Assembly (NCBI RefSeq): GCF_000340215.1
Contig: NW_006921533.1
Location: 2,605,386 to 2,669,385, forward strand
Source of the DNA: Pseudocercospora fijiensis CIRAD86
Lineage: Eukaryota > Ascomycota > Dothideomycetes > Mycosphaerellales > Mycosphaerellaceae
DNA length: 64,000 nt
Direction: 5' to 3'
Shown: in pieces, positions 9,336-19,458 of the stretch
How positions within the stretch are numbered: position 1 is the first letter of the stretch
Layout of the letters: every line of letters begins with the position of its first letter
The notes under the pieces: model-generated
The model's database searches: none
What the model saw: only the letters and a program-made list of their open reading frames with translations
What the model was told of the DNA's origin: nothing
Position numbers and translations under genes: made by a program

Positions 9336-11648
9336 ATGTCTGATGAAAGCGACGCAGTTTCGCGCCAGAATGCCCAGGAACGCGCCGTAGGCATATCAGT
9401 CTTTGTGAAGCCTGAAGTTCCTGGCTTCCAGTGTGTCGTTAAACAGCGCTATACCGATTTCCTCGTCAACGAAGTCCTGCCGAACGGAGAAGTCTTACAC
9501 CTTACCGATGTGTCTCACGACCAGAATCACAAGAGAAAGCGCGAGCCCGAGGATGAGTCGCAGAAGAAGAAGAAGAAGCTGAAGGAGAATGGCCACGCAG
9601 ATGCCACTGTTGAAGCAAATGAGATGCAGAAAGACTCCAGTGGAGATGCTGTACATGCAGATGCTCTTCAGAATGGCTCTGAGGCCCAAGTTGAGGCAGA
9701 CGCTGAAGCATCTGCAGAGGACATCAAAGTTGCCAAAGCTCAAGCTATCGCGAGCATAGCCGATGCGGACAAGGCCGTGTTGAAGGATGTCTTCGGTGAT
9801 GATACCACATTCGCTATTCTTGGTCTTTATGCCAATGTTATCGCTTATCCAGAGCGCAAAGCGAGAAACTTTCAGCCTGTGAACTCCAGTCCGATTGCCG
9901 AGAAATCGAAGCGTACTGAAGCCCATCTGTGCATTCGCCGCATCTTCAGTTCGAAGCTGGAAACGCTCACAGTTCAAGACCAAGAACACAAGTCTGGGGC
10001 GGGCACTGTCATTGAGATCAAGGCGGCGCCACCTAAAGCACCGTCTAGCGTACACGCCGAAGGCCGAAAGAATGACCAGCAGCGAGGTAAGCAGAATTGG
10101 TCTGATCTTGGAGGGGAATACCTGCACTTCACGCTCTACAAGGAAAACAAGGACACCATGGAAGTGCTCTACTTCCTTGCTTCTCAGCTGAAAATGCATA
10201 TGAAGCATTTCGGGTTCGCGGGCACAAAGGATCGCCGAGGAGTGACTGTCCAGAGAGTCTCCATCCACCGTGTCAGACGAGAACGCTTGGAGCAACTCAA
10301 CAAGCACGCCAGAGGGTTCCGTGTTGGCGGTCCTTGGGAGTATAGAACTGAAGGCCTTGATCTTGGCATGGCCAAAGGCAATGAGTTTATGATCACTCTC
10401 CGTGATGCTCGTTTTGAGGGCATTACCGAATCCGCTTCAATGGATCAAAAGCTTCAGCATGCTCAGGGCATAGCAAAAGCAGCGGCGTCAAATCTGGCCG
10501 CGTCTGGCTTCCTTAACTACTATGGCTTGCAGCGCTTTGGCACCCACAGCAATGGGACTCATGCCATCGGCATGAAAATGCTGCAAGGTGACTTGAAAGG
10601 CGCTATCGACTCTATCTTGTCTTATGATCCAACGCTTCTGGAAGAAGACGAGTCTGCACAGTCAAACGGCGACAATGCACCCCGAAGAATGGTTCCACAA
10701 GAGGATGTGTACCGCGCAAGAGCTATACATGCATTTCGCAAATCCGGAACTTCTGGCGAGGCCTTGTCGCATCTTCCTGGCAACCGCTTTTCTGCCGAAA
10801 AAGGCCTGATAACTCATCTTGGCAAACGAGATCGGAAGACGGGGCGACTTCCCAATGAGAACGACTATCAAGGCGCCTTGATGATGATTCAGCGGAATTT
10901 GCGACTCATGTACGTTCATGCATATCAGAGCTTCGTATGGAACACTGTCGCAGGCAAACGCTGGGAGCGATCTGGTGACAAGGTCGTAGAAGGTGATCTG
11001 GTTGTAGTTGGCGAAAAGGATACTGGGTCTGATCCCAGTAATAGCATCAAGGCACCAGCTCAAGAAGTAGACGATCATGGCGAGCCTGTCGTTCATCCAA
11101 ATGCTCCTGGCGACAAGGGAAATGATGGCGGCGAAGCTGAAGATCCTTTTGTTCGTGCCCGTCCTCTTAGCAAAGATGAGGCAGAGAGCGGGCGTTTTGA
11201 TATCTTTGACCTGGTCTTGCCGCTTCCAGGATTCGACGTTGTCTATCCGAAGAACGAGGTCGGCAAGTTCTATGAGGATTTTATGGCTTCTGAAGAGGGA
11301 GGCAAACTCGACCCGCACAACATGCGGCGCTCCTGGAAAGATATTTCGTTATCTGGGGGATATCGCAAGATGTTTGCGCGACCTCTTGGCGAGGTCGAGG
11401 TTGATGTGAAGGCATATAGCGGCCTAGAAGAACAAATGGTCGAAACTGACCTCGAGAGATTGTCCAAAGACAGCGAGTCGGAGGCGGAGGCGCGCGTCGA
11501 AAAAGCTTCCTCGGGGGAGAAGGACAAGCTTGCGATTTTACTCAAGCTCAAGCTTGGTAGCAGTCAATATGCTACGATGGCATTACGAGAGCTCAGCAAG
11601 GGTGGAGCCATTGCATTTACACCAAGCTACTCCGTCACAAATCGATAG
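9336..11648 (+). CDS. PUS7: Multisubstrate tRNA pseudouridine synthase Pus7 (TruD family)
   Basis: An intronless 770-aa protein. TruD/Pus7 enzymes isomerise uridine to pseudouridine in tRNA, snRNA and some mRNAs. The catalytic motif FAGTKDRRGV is present, with the nucleophilic Asp at about residue 299. Other family landmarks are FQCVVKQRYTDFLVNEVLP at the N-terminus, GNEFMITLRDA, the NYYGLQRFGTHS motif near residue 395, and VHAYQSFVWN. A Lys-rich stretch (KKKKKLKENG, about 75-90) could act as a nuclear localisation signal. Acidic low-complexity inserts at about 85-150 and 580-620 explain the length. The ATG at 9336 is followed directly by the conserved N-terminal region. Confidence 0.95.
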   Translation: MSDESDAVSRQNAQERAVGISVFVKPEVPGFQCVVKQRYTDFLVNEVLPNGEVLHLTDVSHDQNHKRKREPEDESQKKKKKLKENGHADATVEANEMQKDSSGDAVHADALQNGSEAQVEADAEASAEDIKVAKAQAIASIADADKAVLKDVFGDDTTFAILGLYANVIAYPERKARNFQPVNSSPIAEKSKRTEAHLCIRRIFSSKLETLTVQDQEHKSGAGTVIEIKAAPPKAPSSVHAEGRKNDQQRGKQNWSDLGGEYLHFTLYKENKDTMEVLYFLASQLKMHMKHFGFAGTKDRRGVTVQRVSIHRVRRERLEQLNKHARGFRVGGPWEYRTEGLDLGMAKGNEFMITLRDARFEGITESASMDQKLQHAQGIAKAAASNLAASGFLNYYGLQRFGTHSNGTHAIGMKMLQGDLKGAIDSILSYDPTLLEEDESAQSNGDNAPRRMVPQEDVYRARAIHAFRKSGTSGEALSHLPGNRFSAEKGLITHLGKRDRKTGRLPNENDYQGALMMIQRNLRLMYVHAYQSFVWNTVAGKRWERSGDKVVEGDLVVVGEKDTGSDPSNSIKAPAQEVDDHGEPVVHPNAPGDKGNDGGEAEDPFVRARPLSKDEAESGRFDIFDLVLPLPGFDVVYPKNEVGKFYEDFMASEEGGKLDPHNMRRSWKDISLSGGYRKMFARPLGEVEVDVKAYSGLEEQMVETDLERLSKDSESEAEARVEKASSGEKDKLAILLKLKLGSSQYATMALRELSKGGAIAFTPSYSVTNR

Positions 11649-12715
11649 ATCGAAGGCGGAGCTGTCCTGTGTCGAAGCGGCAAATTCAGTTCGGGAAGCC
11701 GAAGCCAGAAGCCAATCAAGCTCAGCATGAAAGCAGAAAACAAATATGCCATGCGACCAGCAGCCTCAATGCACATTTATCCCCAAGACATGTACTCGCC
11801 ATGCGACAAACACGCTCGCCAGCATGGAAATGTTTTCGCGGAGACAAGACCTGGCATGGCAAACATGGCTCATGGAAGCCAGAGCAAGACCCTCAAGGAC
11901 TCGATTGACGTTTTCTGCGAGCTACTACGGTATGGTGGTCAGCAGCCGCTAACGACGCGCCGTCGACTTTACGGCCACCACTCGTGGGCATTGAACTCGT
12001 GTCCATTGCGGCCTCAGAGTGCACTGTGCGGCATACCGAAAGCCGTGATCGCAAATCAGTAGGTATCGTAATCGTGATTTCCAGTCCATATTCGCACCAT
12101 TTCGTCTCGTCTGCTTTTGGTAACGGTGGTGCAACATTGTGCGCCGTGCCTGGTGTCAGGTGCATCGGCGCCGGTGGAGGGAGGAACGCAGTGGTGAGTG
12201 CCAAGTGGACATATATAAACTTTGAGCGGGCAAGGCTCCGCTCCAGCCTTCTCTTTCCCTAGATTCATCGGCGCTGCTTCTGCGAAGTCGAGAGCTCAGT
12301 AAGGCTCCTGCAACACAGCTCTTCACGTGGACAGGTCGGTCGCTCAAGACGAAATACACCATCTCTACAGGGCATCCTGCACTGTCACGCCCAAGATTCC
12401 CCGCGGCTTGTTGCCCACGAAGCCACGGTCGTCGACACGCAATATACCCTCGGCCGACGCTCGTCGCAATTTGCTCTGGCCGATCGGCTTACAACGAAAC
12501 GTACGCACAGTAACAATCCGTCCTGCGCACCGCCCATACCGTGCTATTCCATTCAGTGGCTTGACGCACCAGTCGAACTTCGAAACAAGCGGCTACCCTC
12601 TGTGTCGACCACATCCTGTCTGACTGTTTTTACACGCTGTCAACGGAGTGAACACGGCAAGCCGAAGACAATCAACGAAACCTCTTCTCCGCATTCAGAG
12701 CTCTCAATACTCACT
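11649..12715. promoter_or_regulatory. Intergenic region with TATA-like element
   Basis: About 1.07 kb between two plus-strand genes. A TATATAAA box occurs at 12212-12219 and a CT-rich pyrimidine stretch follows near 12240-12260. It lies about 500 bp before the next ATG, so it could drive a transcript with a long leader. The open frame starting at 12602 has no ATG before 12716. Confidence 0.45.
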
Positions 12716-14326
12716 ATGTCATACACATCGCAGACAGTCGGCCAAGTCCCAAAGGACGCAACGCCTGAGTCCAGAAACTCCAGCGCGCCACACGGAAACA
12801 ATAGGAAGAAATATGAGTGGTACTGTATACACTGCTCACGAGACAAAGATGCGCGCGAGCTCACTTTCGATAACGCCCATGTATTACGAGTCCACATGGT
12901 TAGAGTACACAACCTTCCTCCAGAACCATGGATTCAAGCAGGTGAAGTTTCAAATTGCCCCATCTGCGATAAGTGGTTCCTATTGAAGAGCAATCAATAT
13001 GGCAGTGAAATCCCACATCCGAAACACGCCACGCCGACCGACAAATCACGCTGGATAACCAAAAACCTCTCGAAGAAGGACAAGGCTGACACGTGGGCGT
13101 TGGAGCGTTTCTATGGGTACCCTTCTTCCCGAACGAAGGGCATAGCTGTGGAAAGTCGAGCTGGTCCTGATGAGTATCATCAATGGCAGAAGAAACAGGA
13201 TGAATGTTGTGGCTACTTACCTGCGGAATGGAAGGCACTGCAAGAGGAACTGAAGGCTCTGTCGGGTCAGATGAATCCCCGTAAACGCCAGAACAGGATC
13301 TCTAAAAAGACGAATCGTCGCCATGCAGCTCCTGGCAAAAATATCAGGCCAGCCTACGCACGAACAAGCAGCGTGACCGAAATGTCTGAAGCAGAGGACC
13401 TTAGCCCAGCAGCGTCAAGTAAGGCTTCGTGGACCGATCATGCAGTCTTCGGAGTGGTGGCACACTCAGACCTTATTCCCGATTCGATGCTTACCACAGC
13501 GGGATCCAGTAATATGCCTCAGTATGCGACTGACCACTTTGCATATACTATACCACCTCTCGAAGGTATGGAGGCGAAGATGCCTGCTTCAGAGGCAGGA
13601 GCAGTCGAAGGAAACAGCTTCTGGAGATTCCAAGATTTGGAATGCGAGAGAAAACGAGACTATGATGGAGACCCAGGCTTGGACTCTGACGAGCTGAGGG
13701 CACAAATAGTCTTGCAAGAGGCACATTCTGAGTCGAGATACTTCGCTGCAGACGATGTGCACTACTATCAAGGCATGCTATCGAGAGGTGTCTCAACACC
13801 TCTTTGCCAAATTGGTAAAGATGTCTTACTAAACATTCGACTCGTGCCTCATTTGGCGGGAGGCCTGGCCCCGAGAAGCTCCGATGCAACAATCAGAGAA
13901 GCGATTTTAGAAATGGGGAAGAGGCAACGATATGTAAGTCCTCAAGAGTGGTCGACTCGTTGGGACACGCGCCTTTCGGTTGAAGTCCGCCATCAATACG
14001 GCCATAACAATTACCCGCCTCTCGAATGGGACACATCGCAGGGGCGAGAGGTGAGACCTTCCTGGCCTGAGCACAGCATAGACTCTTCCATGCTCCAGGA
14101 AACACGCTTCGCAAACACAACAGCACCTTTCACACAATCGGCCTCGTTCTCTGCTGCTCAAAGCCAACTAATTCATCCCGAGATGAGCCGGGCTTTTCGA
14201 TCACCCATCCAGCCCAACTTCTTTAGGCAACTCATACCTCCACCAAGCGTCACGCTACGCAATCCATTGCTTTATCAACAACCGCTACACCCTTGGGATG
14301 CTTGGAACATAGGGTCAAATCAGTAG
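12716..14326 (+). CDS. Hypothetical protein with zinc-finger-like N-terminus
   Basis: A 536-aa protein of unknown function. Near residues 35-65 it has WYCIHCS, then FDNAHVLRVHMVRVH, a C2H2-like pattern (C-x2-C with two spaced histidines). A second pair follows in SNCPICDKWFL. A basic region (PRKRQNRISKKTNRRHAA, about 185-205) could be a nuclear localisation or DNA-contact segment. The C-terminal half is low in recognisable structure, with a possible helix around AQIVLQEAHSESRYFAADD. A nuclear zinc-binding protein is a reasonable guess but no family was recognised. I chose the first ATG at 12716; the frame is open upstream. Confidence 0.7.
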   Translation: MSYTSQTVGQVPKDATPESRNSSAPHGNNRKKYEWYCIHCSRDKDARELTFDNAHVLRVHMVRVHNLPPEPWIQAGEVSNCPICDKWFLLKSNQYGSEIPHPKHATPTDKSRWITKNLSKKDKADTWALERFYGYPSSRTKGIAVESRAGPDEYHQWQKKQDECCGYLPAEWKALQEELKALSGQMNPRKRQNRISKKTNRRHAAPGKNIRPAYARTSSVTEMSEAEDLSPAASSKASWTDHAVFGVVAHSDLIPDSMLTTAGSSNMPQYATDHFAYTIPPLEGMEAKMPASEAGAVEGNSFWRFQDLECERKRDYDGDPGLDSDELRAQIVLQEAHSESRYFAADDVHYYQGMLSRGVSTPLCQIGKDVLLNIRLVPHLAGGLAPRSSDATIREAILEMGKRQRYVSPQEWSTRWDTRLSVEVRHQYGHNNYPPLEWDTSQGREVRPSWPEHSIDSSMLQETRFANTTAPFTQSASFSAAQSQLIHPEMSRAFRSPIQPNFFRQLIPPPSVTLRNPLLYQQPLHPWDAWNIGSNQ

Positions 14327-14897
14327 AAACAGAATCCGGTCGATCAATTGATCAAGTCAACGACTTTTTTCGGCCAAGTGAGCTTATAGGACCACCAAAG
14401 TGCTCGGCGGAGGAGACACACTGGAAATAATACGCGAATTACGTCTCAACGAGACCTCTCCACGATGCCTAGCGTGCCCAGCGGTGCCCATAGATTGACG
14501 GAAAATAAGCTCGGGAGATTGTATCGGCCGCAAAGTCGCCATTCGACTGCACCAGTGCAGTCGCATCCATCGGCATACACCGAAAGTCCTCAAGCACAGA
14601 GGATATAATTCTCTGGCTTCAATACTGCACTTTTTGACGGATTCTGGCGCTGTACCAGATGCCGCTCGGCCTCGCGACGCTGATCAAGCGATGTTTCAGA
14701 CGTCGAATGCCGCTCGGCCTCGCGACGCTGATCAAGCGATGTTTCAGACGTCGAATGCTCTCCCGGACATCTCAGGAGCACAAGCACCACGTAACATGGT
14801 TTTACACGACATGGTTCTACACAAGGGTTCGTGTTAGGCTGCCAACGTGATGCAAGAACAGGATTGACGAGGTGACATGCTTAGGCCACTCGTCTTG
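14327..14897. other. Convergent intergenic region with tandem duplications
   Basis: This lies between the 3' ends of the hypothetical (+) and the WD40 gene (-). It holds a perfect 48-bp tandem duplication (14661-14756) and a shorter imperfect 15-bp duplication around 14794-14823 (acatggttttacacg / acatggttctacaca). No gene is supported. Confidence 0.6.
14661..14756. repeat. 48-bp perfect tandem duplication
   Basis: Two identical copies, 14661-14708 and 14709-14756, each starting GCCGCTCGGCCTCGCG and ending CGTCGAAT. It lies in intergenic DNA 142 bp from the independent 45-bp duplication in the WD40 gene. Confidence 0.97.
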
Positions 14898-16526
14898 TCA
14901 AAAGATCTCGCTGTCGTCTAGAGGGTCTAGCTCCTCTGCTAAAGGAAAGATCTCGCTGTCGTCTAGAGGGTCTAGCTCCTCTGCTAAAGGTTTCCGCTTC
15001 TCTCGGAACGTGTCGTCCAGCGCACCCTCCTCCGCTGTATCCTCAGTCTCGACGTCCATATCTACCAACTCCGTGTAAGACGGCGCAGTCTTGGGTGGCA
15101 ACGGCTTTCGACCAGAGAGCACTTCAAATAATGAGTCTTCACTGGCACCCTCTTCGAATGCAGCGTTTCCGGATTGCTCGTGCAACTGTGGAGTACCTTG
15201 GTCCTCATCTTGACCATCTGGATAAAGTAGCCGGAACTGAGACTTTTGTGTGACCATTATGATTGGCCGGTCATTGGAAGCTGTGAGGATCCAGCTCAGT
15301 CGCGCGCTCGCGGCGGCACTAGTATGATGGGCCACTGGAGGTTCTGATGATGTGACGTCGAAAATGTGCGCAATGCCTTCTCCGCAGTCTACAAGCAGGG
15401 TTTCTGCTCGAGTTGGGTGCCATGTCAATTTGCGAATGTTGCTATGTTGGAGTAATACTGAATGTGCTGCGAGCGTAGCAGTATTCCAGATCCAGACTGT
15501 GTTCAGCATTCGACAGTCACGAGTCGCAAGATAATTGCCGTCACAGCTGAAGCAAAGCTCGGCGACTCCGAGTTCGACGGGTTCTGAAGTTGGCTTCGAT
15601 CTCGATAGTGGCGGGCAGACAGGTTGCGGAGCGAAAGTGTAGCTGCGCTCATTCGCGGATGAAACCCTCTCCTGCCAGACTGGTGCTTGCTCGGATAGCG
15701 GTAATGAGCTTTGGGCGATAGTTGTGTGGTGCTCGATGGTTGCGAGCTGCGAGAATGTTCTTGCATTCAGAAGTTCCACGCGACCATCATGGCAGGCTAA
15801 TGCGAGAACACGGCCATCGGGAGACCACTCGATGTTCTTTGCTCCCAGTTCAGCGTCGACGTTCTTCTTTGACAGCCATGATCTGAAGAGGTGCCCATCT
15901 GGCGTGTAAATATGCAGATTTGGGCTCACAGATGGCGTATCCAATATCGCAAGCCACCTTCCATCTGGAGACCAAGATATCGATTGCGCATCTGTAGTTG
16001 CCAGCTTGATGCCTAACGGCATTTGATCAAGCGTTGGAAATTGAAGAACAAGCTGATCCTCCGCTCCGTTCCTGCAAAGCAATGCCAAAAGCGCTGGTCT
16101 CTTATAACCTGGTCGATTCTGCCACACAGGTCCTTCGCATGTTGTCTTAATATCTGGTAGGTCGCAAGCTCTGCCGGTTTTCAGATGCCACAATCTCGCT
16201 TTTCCGAACTCCCATATCACCAGCAGGCGGTCATTTCCAACAAAGTCTGCAGATGCAATCTTTCCAAGACCACCGCTGCCATTTCCGACAACCGCCAGGT
16301 CCTCAAAATCTTCGAAATCTAGCACCTTGACGCCCTTGCTAGAAGCCACCAAGACCTGGTAGGCATTGGGTGCCCATTTGATCGAGTTGATGTCACGCTC
16401 CTCGAAAGTCTTGCGGCCGCCAGTAATTGCGGGTCCGCGTCTTCTTGTGCTTTGTCGACATATGAGTGAGTTCTGTACAAATGCGATGTGGTCGCCGTTT
16501 GGCGATGCTGTCGAGCAGATCTGCAT
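14898..16526 (-). CDS. WD40 protein, WRAP73/Wdr8 homologue
   Basis: A 542-aa WD-repeat protein. The order of landmarks matches WRAP73 (Wdr8), a centrosome or spindle-pole-body associated factor: INSIKWAPN near the start, SISWSPDGRWLAILD and IEWSPDGRVLALACHDG in the middle, then GVAELCFSCDGNYLATRD and TVWIWNTATL, followed by IRKLTWHP. The N-terminus appears about ten residues short of the usual start (MQICSTASPNGDHIAF). A tiny upstream exon such as 16644-16621 (MDLGRSAE) spliced at the CAG near 16519 is possible but its donor is weak. The C-terminus has a 45-bp in-frame duplication giving PLAEELDPLDDSEIF twice, followed by the stop. The gene is divergent from PEX11. Confidence 0.85.
   Translation of the reverse strand: MQICSTASPNGDHIAFVQNSLICRQSTRRRGPAITGGRKTFEERDINSIKWAPNAYQVLVASSKGVKVLDFEDFEDLAVVGNGSGGLGKIASADFVGNDRLLVIWEFGKARLWHLKTGRACDLPDIKTTCEGPVWQNRPGYKRPALLALLCRNGAEDQLVLQFPTLDQMPLGIKLATTDAQSISWSPDGRWLAILDTPSVSPNLHIYTPDGHLFRSWLSKKNVDAELGAKNIEWSPDGRVLALACHDGRVELLNARTFSQLATIEHHTTIAQSSLPLSEQAPVWQERVSSANERSYTFAPQPVCPPLSRSKPTSEPVELGVAELCFSCDGNYLATRDCRMLNTVWIWNTATLAAHSVLLQHSNIRKLTWHPTRAETLLVDCGEGIAHIFDVTSSEPPVAHHTSAAASARLSWILTASNDRPIIMVTQKSQFRLLYPDGQDEDQGTPQLHEQSGNAAFEEGASEDSLFEVLSGRKPLPPKTAPSYTELVDMDVETEDTAEEGALDDTFREKRKPLAEELDPLDDSEIFPLAEELDPLDDSEIF
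14901..14990. repeat. 45-bp tandem duplication in WD40 gene
   Basis: Copies at 14901-14945 and 14946-14990 are identical and start AAAGATCTCGCTGTCG. They encode the last 30 residues of the WRAP73-like protein as two identical 15-residue acidic units, so reading frame and stop are preserved. Confidence 0.97.
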
Positions 16527-16764
16527 GTTGGAAGTTCATGTCGCGTCCGATGGTTGGAAGCAGGTCAACATGCAGGTGTTGGTGGGGTGATCGAAAGCCC
16601 GAAGGAAGCTCGGTCTCCACTTCGGCTGAACGGCCGAGGTCCATGGTTCCCTTGATCGACGAGGGTGTCGGCTGGCTTGAGTCGCCTCTGTGTTCCTTCA
16701 CGATACACTCTGCTTGCTTGCGAATCTGCCTCCGTAACTCCGTACTTCTAGTCCTATTTCACCA
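16527..16764. promoter_or_regulatory. Divergent promoter, WRAP73-like / PEX11
   Basis: Only 238 bp separate the divergent start codons, so the two genes probably share a compact bidirectional promoter. A pyrimidine-rich stretch precedes the PEX11 start. Confidence 0.5.
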
Positions 16765-17750
16765 ATGTCTGAACCTGCTAGTCAGCCAGGAGCGCCAACA
16801 GACGGCGCACAGAACATCCCAGCAGCCAGCGAGAAGTCCATAGCTACAGAGATGGAGAAGAAGGTGCCCGCAAAAGTCACCAGTGCTCTGGCGACTCCAG
16901 ATCGCATTCTCCTGCGATTGAACAAGTACGGAACACATCGGGAAGCTACGAATAGTCCTAATGTCCACATAGACTGCTCGCTGCTCCTGGCGGCTTAAGC
17001 GCCTTCCTCTCTACCTTCAACTACACCCTCTACCTCCTTGCACATCTCGATGCGAAAGCAGCTCCTCTTAAGACGAAGCTGTATATGTTCTTGAACCGAA
17101 ATGCAGCTCTTCCGAAAGCCACACCACCAGTGCCAACTGAGCCGTCCCCGATCGCAGCTCTTGGGGGCCTCCTCTCAGCTACCCGAACAACCCTTCGATT
17201 GTTTGGACTTCTGCCGATGTATGCGTGGGCGCGACAGCTAGCTCAGGGACCTAAGCCAGGCCAGGATCAAGTGCTGTATGCGACTGCTGTAACGCAATGC
17301 GCCCTGTACATTGCTTTCCAGGGCCTTGAGAACATTGCTCTCTTGACCGACAGTAAGATCCTCCCGGCTTCGCTGACAACGAGGTGGACAGAGAAGCATG
17401 GCGGAAAAGCGACAGCATTGTACACCGCTGCGTATCGGGCGTGGTTCTTCGGCTTCTGCTGTGACTTTGTCAGACTCTTTAGGGAAGCGCAGCTGGAGAG
17501 AAACAAGCGAGCTGAGCGCAGCTCGTCGGAGAAGAGCGATGTCTCGATCAAGAAAGAGGACGAAAAGAATGACCAGAGGTGGTGGGCGGAGATGGTTGTG
17601 CCTTTGATGTGGTTCCCAGTCGGCTTCCAATTCGCCGCCTTGAACGACACTGGCTTCCCTGGCTTCAATTTAGGTCTCATGGGAGCATGTGGTGCGATTG
17701 CAGGTCTCGGTAAAACGAAGGCTCTCTGGGACGCAACTGCGGATGCTTAG
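16765..17750 (+). CDS. PEX11: Peroxisomal membrane protein Pex11-type
   Basis: Pex11 proteins elongate and divide peroxisomes. The model is 312 aa in two exons, 16765-16925 and 16973-17750. The 47-bp intron (GTACGG...CATAG) restores RILLRLNK-LLAAPGGLSAFLSTFNYT, replacing a stop in the unspliced frame. Family signs are the N-terminal amphipathic LNKLLAAPGGLSAFLSTF segment, the GGLLSATRTTLRLFGLLP block near residue 130, a Gln- and Leu-rich membrane stretch (QCALYIAFQGLENIALL), the YRAWFFGFCCDFVRLF motif, and a hydrophobic C-terminus. The acidic/basic insert (SEKSDVSIKKEDEKNDQ) before the last membrane segment is typical of the fungal Pex11C group. Confidence 0.88.
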
Positions 17751-18085
17751 TGGGAGGATGAGCCAGGAGAAGAGTTAGGTCGAGGATGGAGACAGGTGGA
17801 ACTCGCGGCTTGTCCTGCACGTGGACAGACAGATTGACAGTCATGGTATATGGAGTTGTCTGCGCATGGTCGGAAGCAAGAAAGCAATCTTTCGTTGATA
17901 GCATTGTAGTCTGCGCAGCGTTTTAATGGGTTCGTTCGCAAGAGAAAGGCTTCATCATGTCGATTCAGTGATGGCATGGATTATTGTAACGTGCTGAGAA
18001 CTGGGAGTAGAAATCTTAGCGCGATGAAACATGGTTGCGTGAAGGTGAAGGCGAAACTCAGCTTGCTTGTTGTCTACAGCGACTC
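17751..18085. other. Intergenic, no feature seen
   Basis: A 335-bp gap between two plus-strand genes. The frame upstream of 18086 is open but lacks an ATG. Confidence 0.35.
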
Positions 18086-19426
18086 ATGGCTGATTACAGA
18101 TTCCTTTCCTCCACCTCCACCTCCGCCTCCGCCCCCTTAGATCCTTGCGATGCTCAATGGCGAGAGTCCGTCCTGTCCACGCGATCACTCTCCTACGTCT
18201 CCAACGCCGGCAGCATAATCTACCCGCACAGCCTTGCACCAAGTGCTCAAATTAGGCCGACGAGCTTGTCCAGCCTCCGAACACTATCGCGCAAGAATAC
18301 GGCAGACACGATGCATTCGTCGGAAGAAAGTGACTTGGAAATGGTAGATACGAGAAGAGCAGCTTCGGTCGGCCTGCCTGAGATATCTGAGCTGCCGGAA
18401 AGCGTTGCCAACTCCCTGCTATATTCGCTGCCTAGAGAGATTCGCGATCGCATATATGCCTTCGTACTGTCGCCACAGGATGGAGTGCCCGTAGAGTGGC
18501 CGAGGCCAACACAATTCCGCCTAAACAGTCTATACCACCTACAACCTCAGCTTCTGAGGACCTGCAAAATCGTCTACGATGAGGCAGCGCCGCTGCTTTA
18601 TACTATAAGTAGCTTAACATTTCACCATCCGTCAGACGCTAACGTGTTCGTTCGCGCGTTTGCTTCGCCTATCTACGGACGCTATATCATAAACCTGTCC
18701 CTCCACATCAAAGCCCAAGACTCTAGGACTTGGATGCCTTATCTCACCTCTACAGATGAGGTCAGAAGCCTTAAAGCAGATTTTCCGAACCTCAGAGAAC
18801 TTGGTATACGCTTCCGGAGCAATAAATGGCACTATCAACATACGCCTGAACAGAATATGAGGGCATGGTACGATGACAGCCGTCTAGATGAGCTTATAGA
18901 CGGCCTGCGATATGTCTTCTTGCCTAGTGAGCAACCAGAGCAGGAGGTGAGGGGGAGAGAATTTCAAGCATTCTTAACGCCAAACCCGGCTGCCTTCCGC
19001 GGCGGAGATCCAGACCACCAGCTCAGAGACCGCCTGCTCAAGATACACAAAGCCAGGCTCGATCGCACTAGCTCTACGACACATAGGACTAAGGCGCCGA
19101 CCATCCGGGTCTGCTGTGCTTGCAGAGTACACTCGATACACTTCAATGCCCTGACCACGAGAGCAACAGAGCCGCTACAGGAACAAGCTGCTGCTGCGCA
19201 GAACGATGATGCGACGCACCTACCACGTGAGCCTGTAAGAGAGGGCGAGCCATTTCGAGGATTCACTGCTGTTGACCTTCAGAACGGCGTGAAGCAGCTT
19301 CATGATCCAGAGCTGGGCTCTGCCAATGTCGCACGCACTCCTTATACCTCGAAGAACGGCATCCTGCTTTCGCTGGAAATCCACTGCTTAGATCCTAAGA
19401 GAGATGCAGCTGATAGAGCTGCATAA
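18086..19426 (+). CDS. Hypothetical protein, DUF7730/F-box-like
   Basis: A 446-aa fungal protein with the motif LLYSLPREIRDRIYAFVLSP near residue 110. This is the short F-box-like or DUF7730-like signature common in large families of uncharacterised Pezizomycotina proteins. It is followed by LLRTCKIVYDEAAPLLY and LTFHHPSDANVF, which also fit that family. No catalytic motif is visible. A possible Cys pair (RVCCACRVHS) lies in the C-terminal third. The first in-frame ATG is 18086; other starts are MHSSEES and MVDTRRA. F-box-like proteins can serve as adaptors for ubiquitin ligases, but that role is not shown here. Confidence 0.7.
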   Translation: MADYRFLSSTSTSASAPLDPCDAQWRESVLSTRSLSYVSNAGSIIYPHSLAPSAQIRPTSLSSLRTLSRKNTADTMHSSEESDLEMVDTRRAASVGLPEISELPESVANSLLYSLPREIRDRIYAFVLSPQDGVPVEWPRPTQFRLNSLYHLQPQLLRTCKIVYDEAAPLLYTISSLTFHHPSDANVFVRAFASPIYGRYIINLSLHIKAQDSRTWMPYLTSTDEVRSLKADFPNLRELGIRFRSNKWHYQHTPEQNMRAWYDDSRLDELIDGLRYVFLPSEQPEQEVRGREFQAFLTPNPAAFRGGDPDHQLRDRLLKIHKARLDRTSSTTHRTKAPTIRVCCACRVHSIHFNALTTRATEPLQEQAAAAQNDDATHLPREPVREGEPFRGFTAVDLQNGVKQLHDPELGSANVARTPYTSKNGILLSLEIHCLDPKRDAADRAA

Positions 19427-19458
19427 CTAGATGGATCGTTGGACTTGCTATTTGAAGG

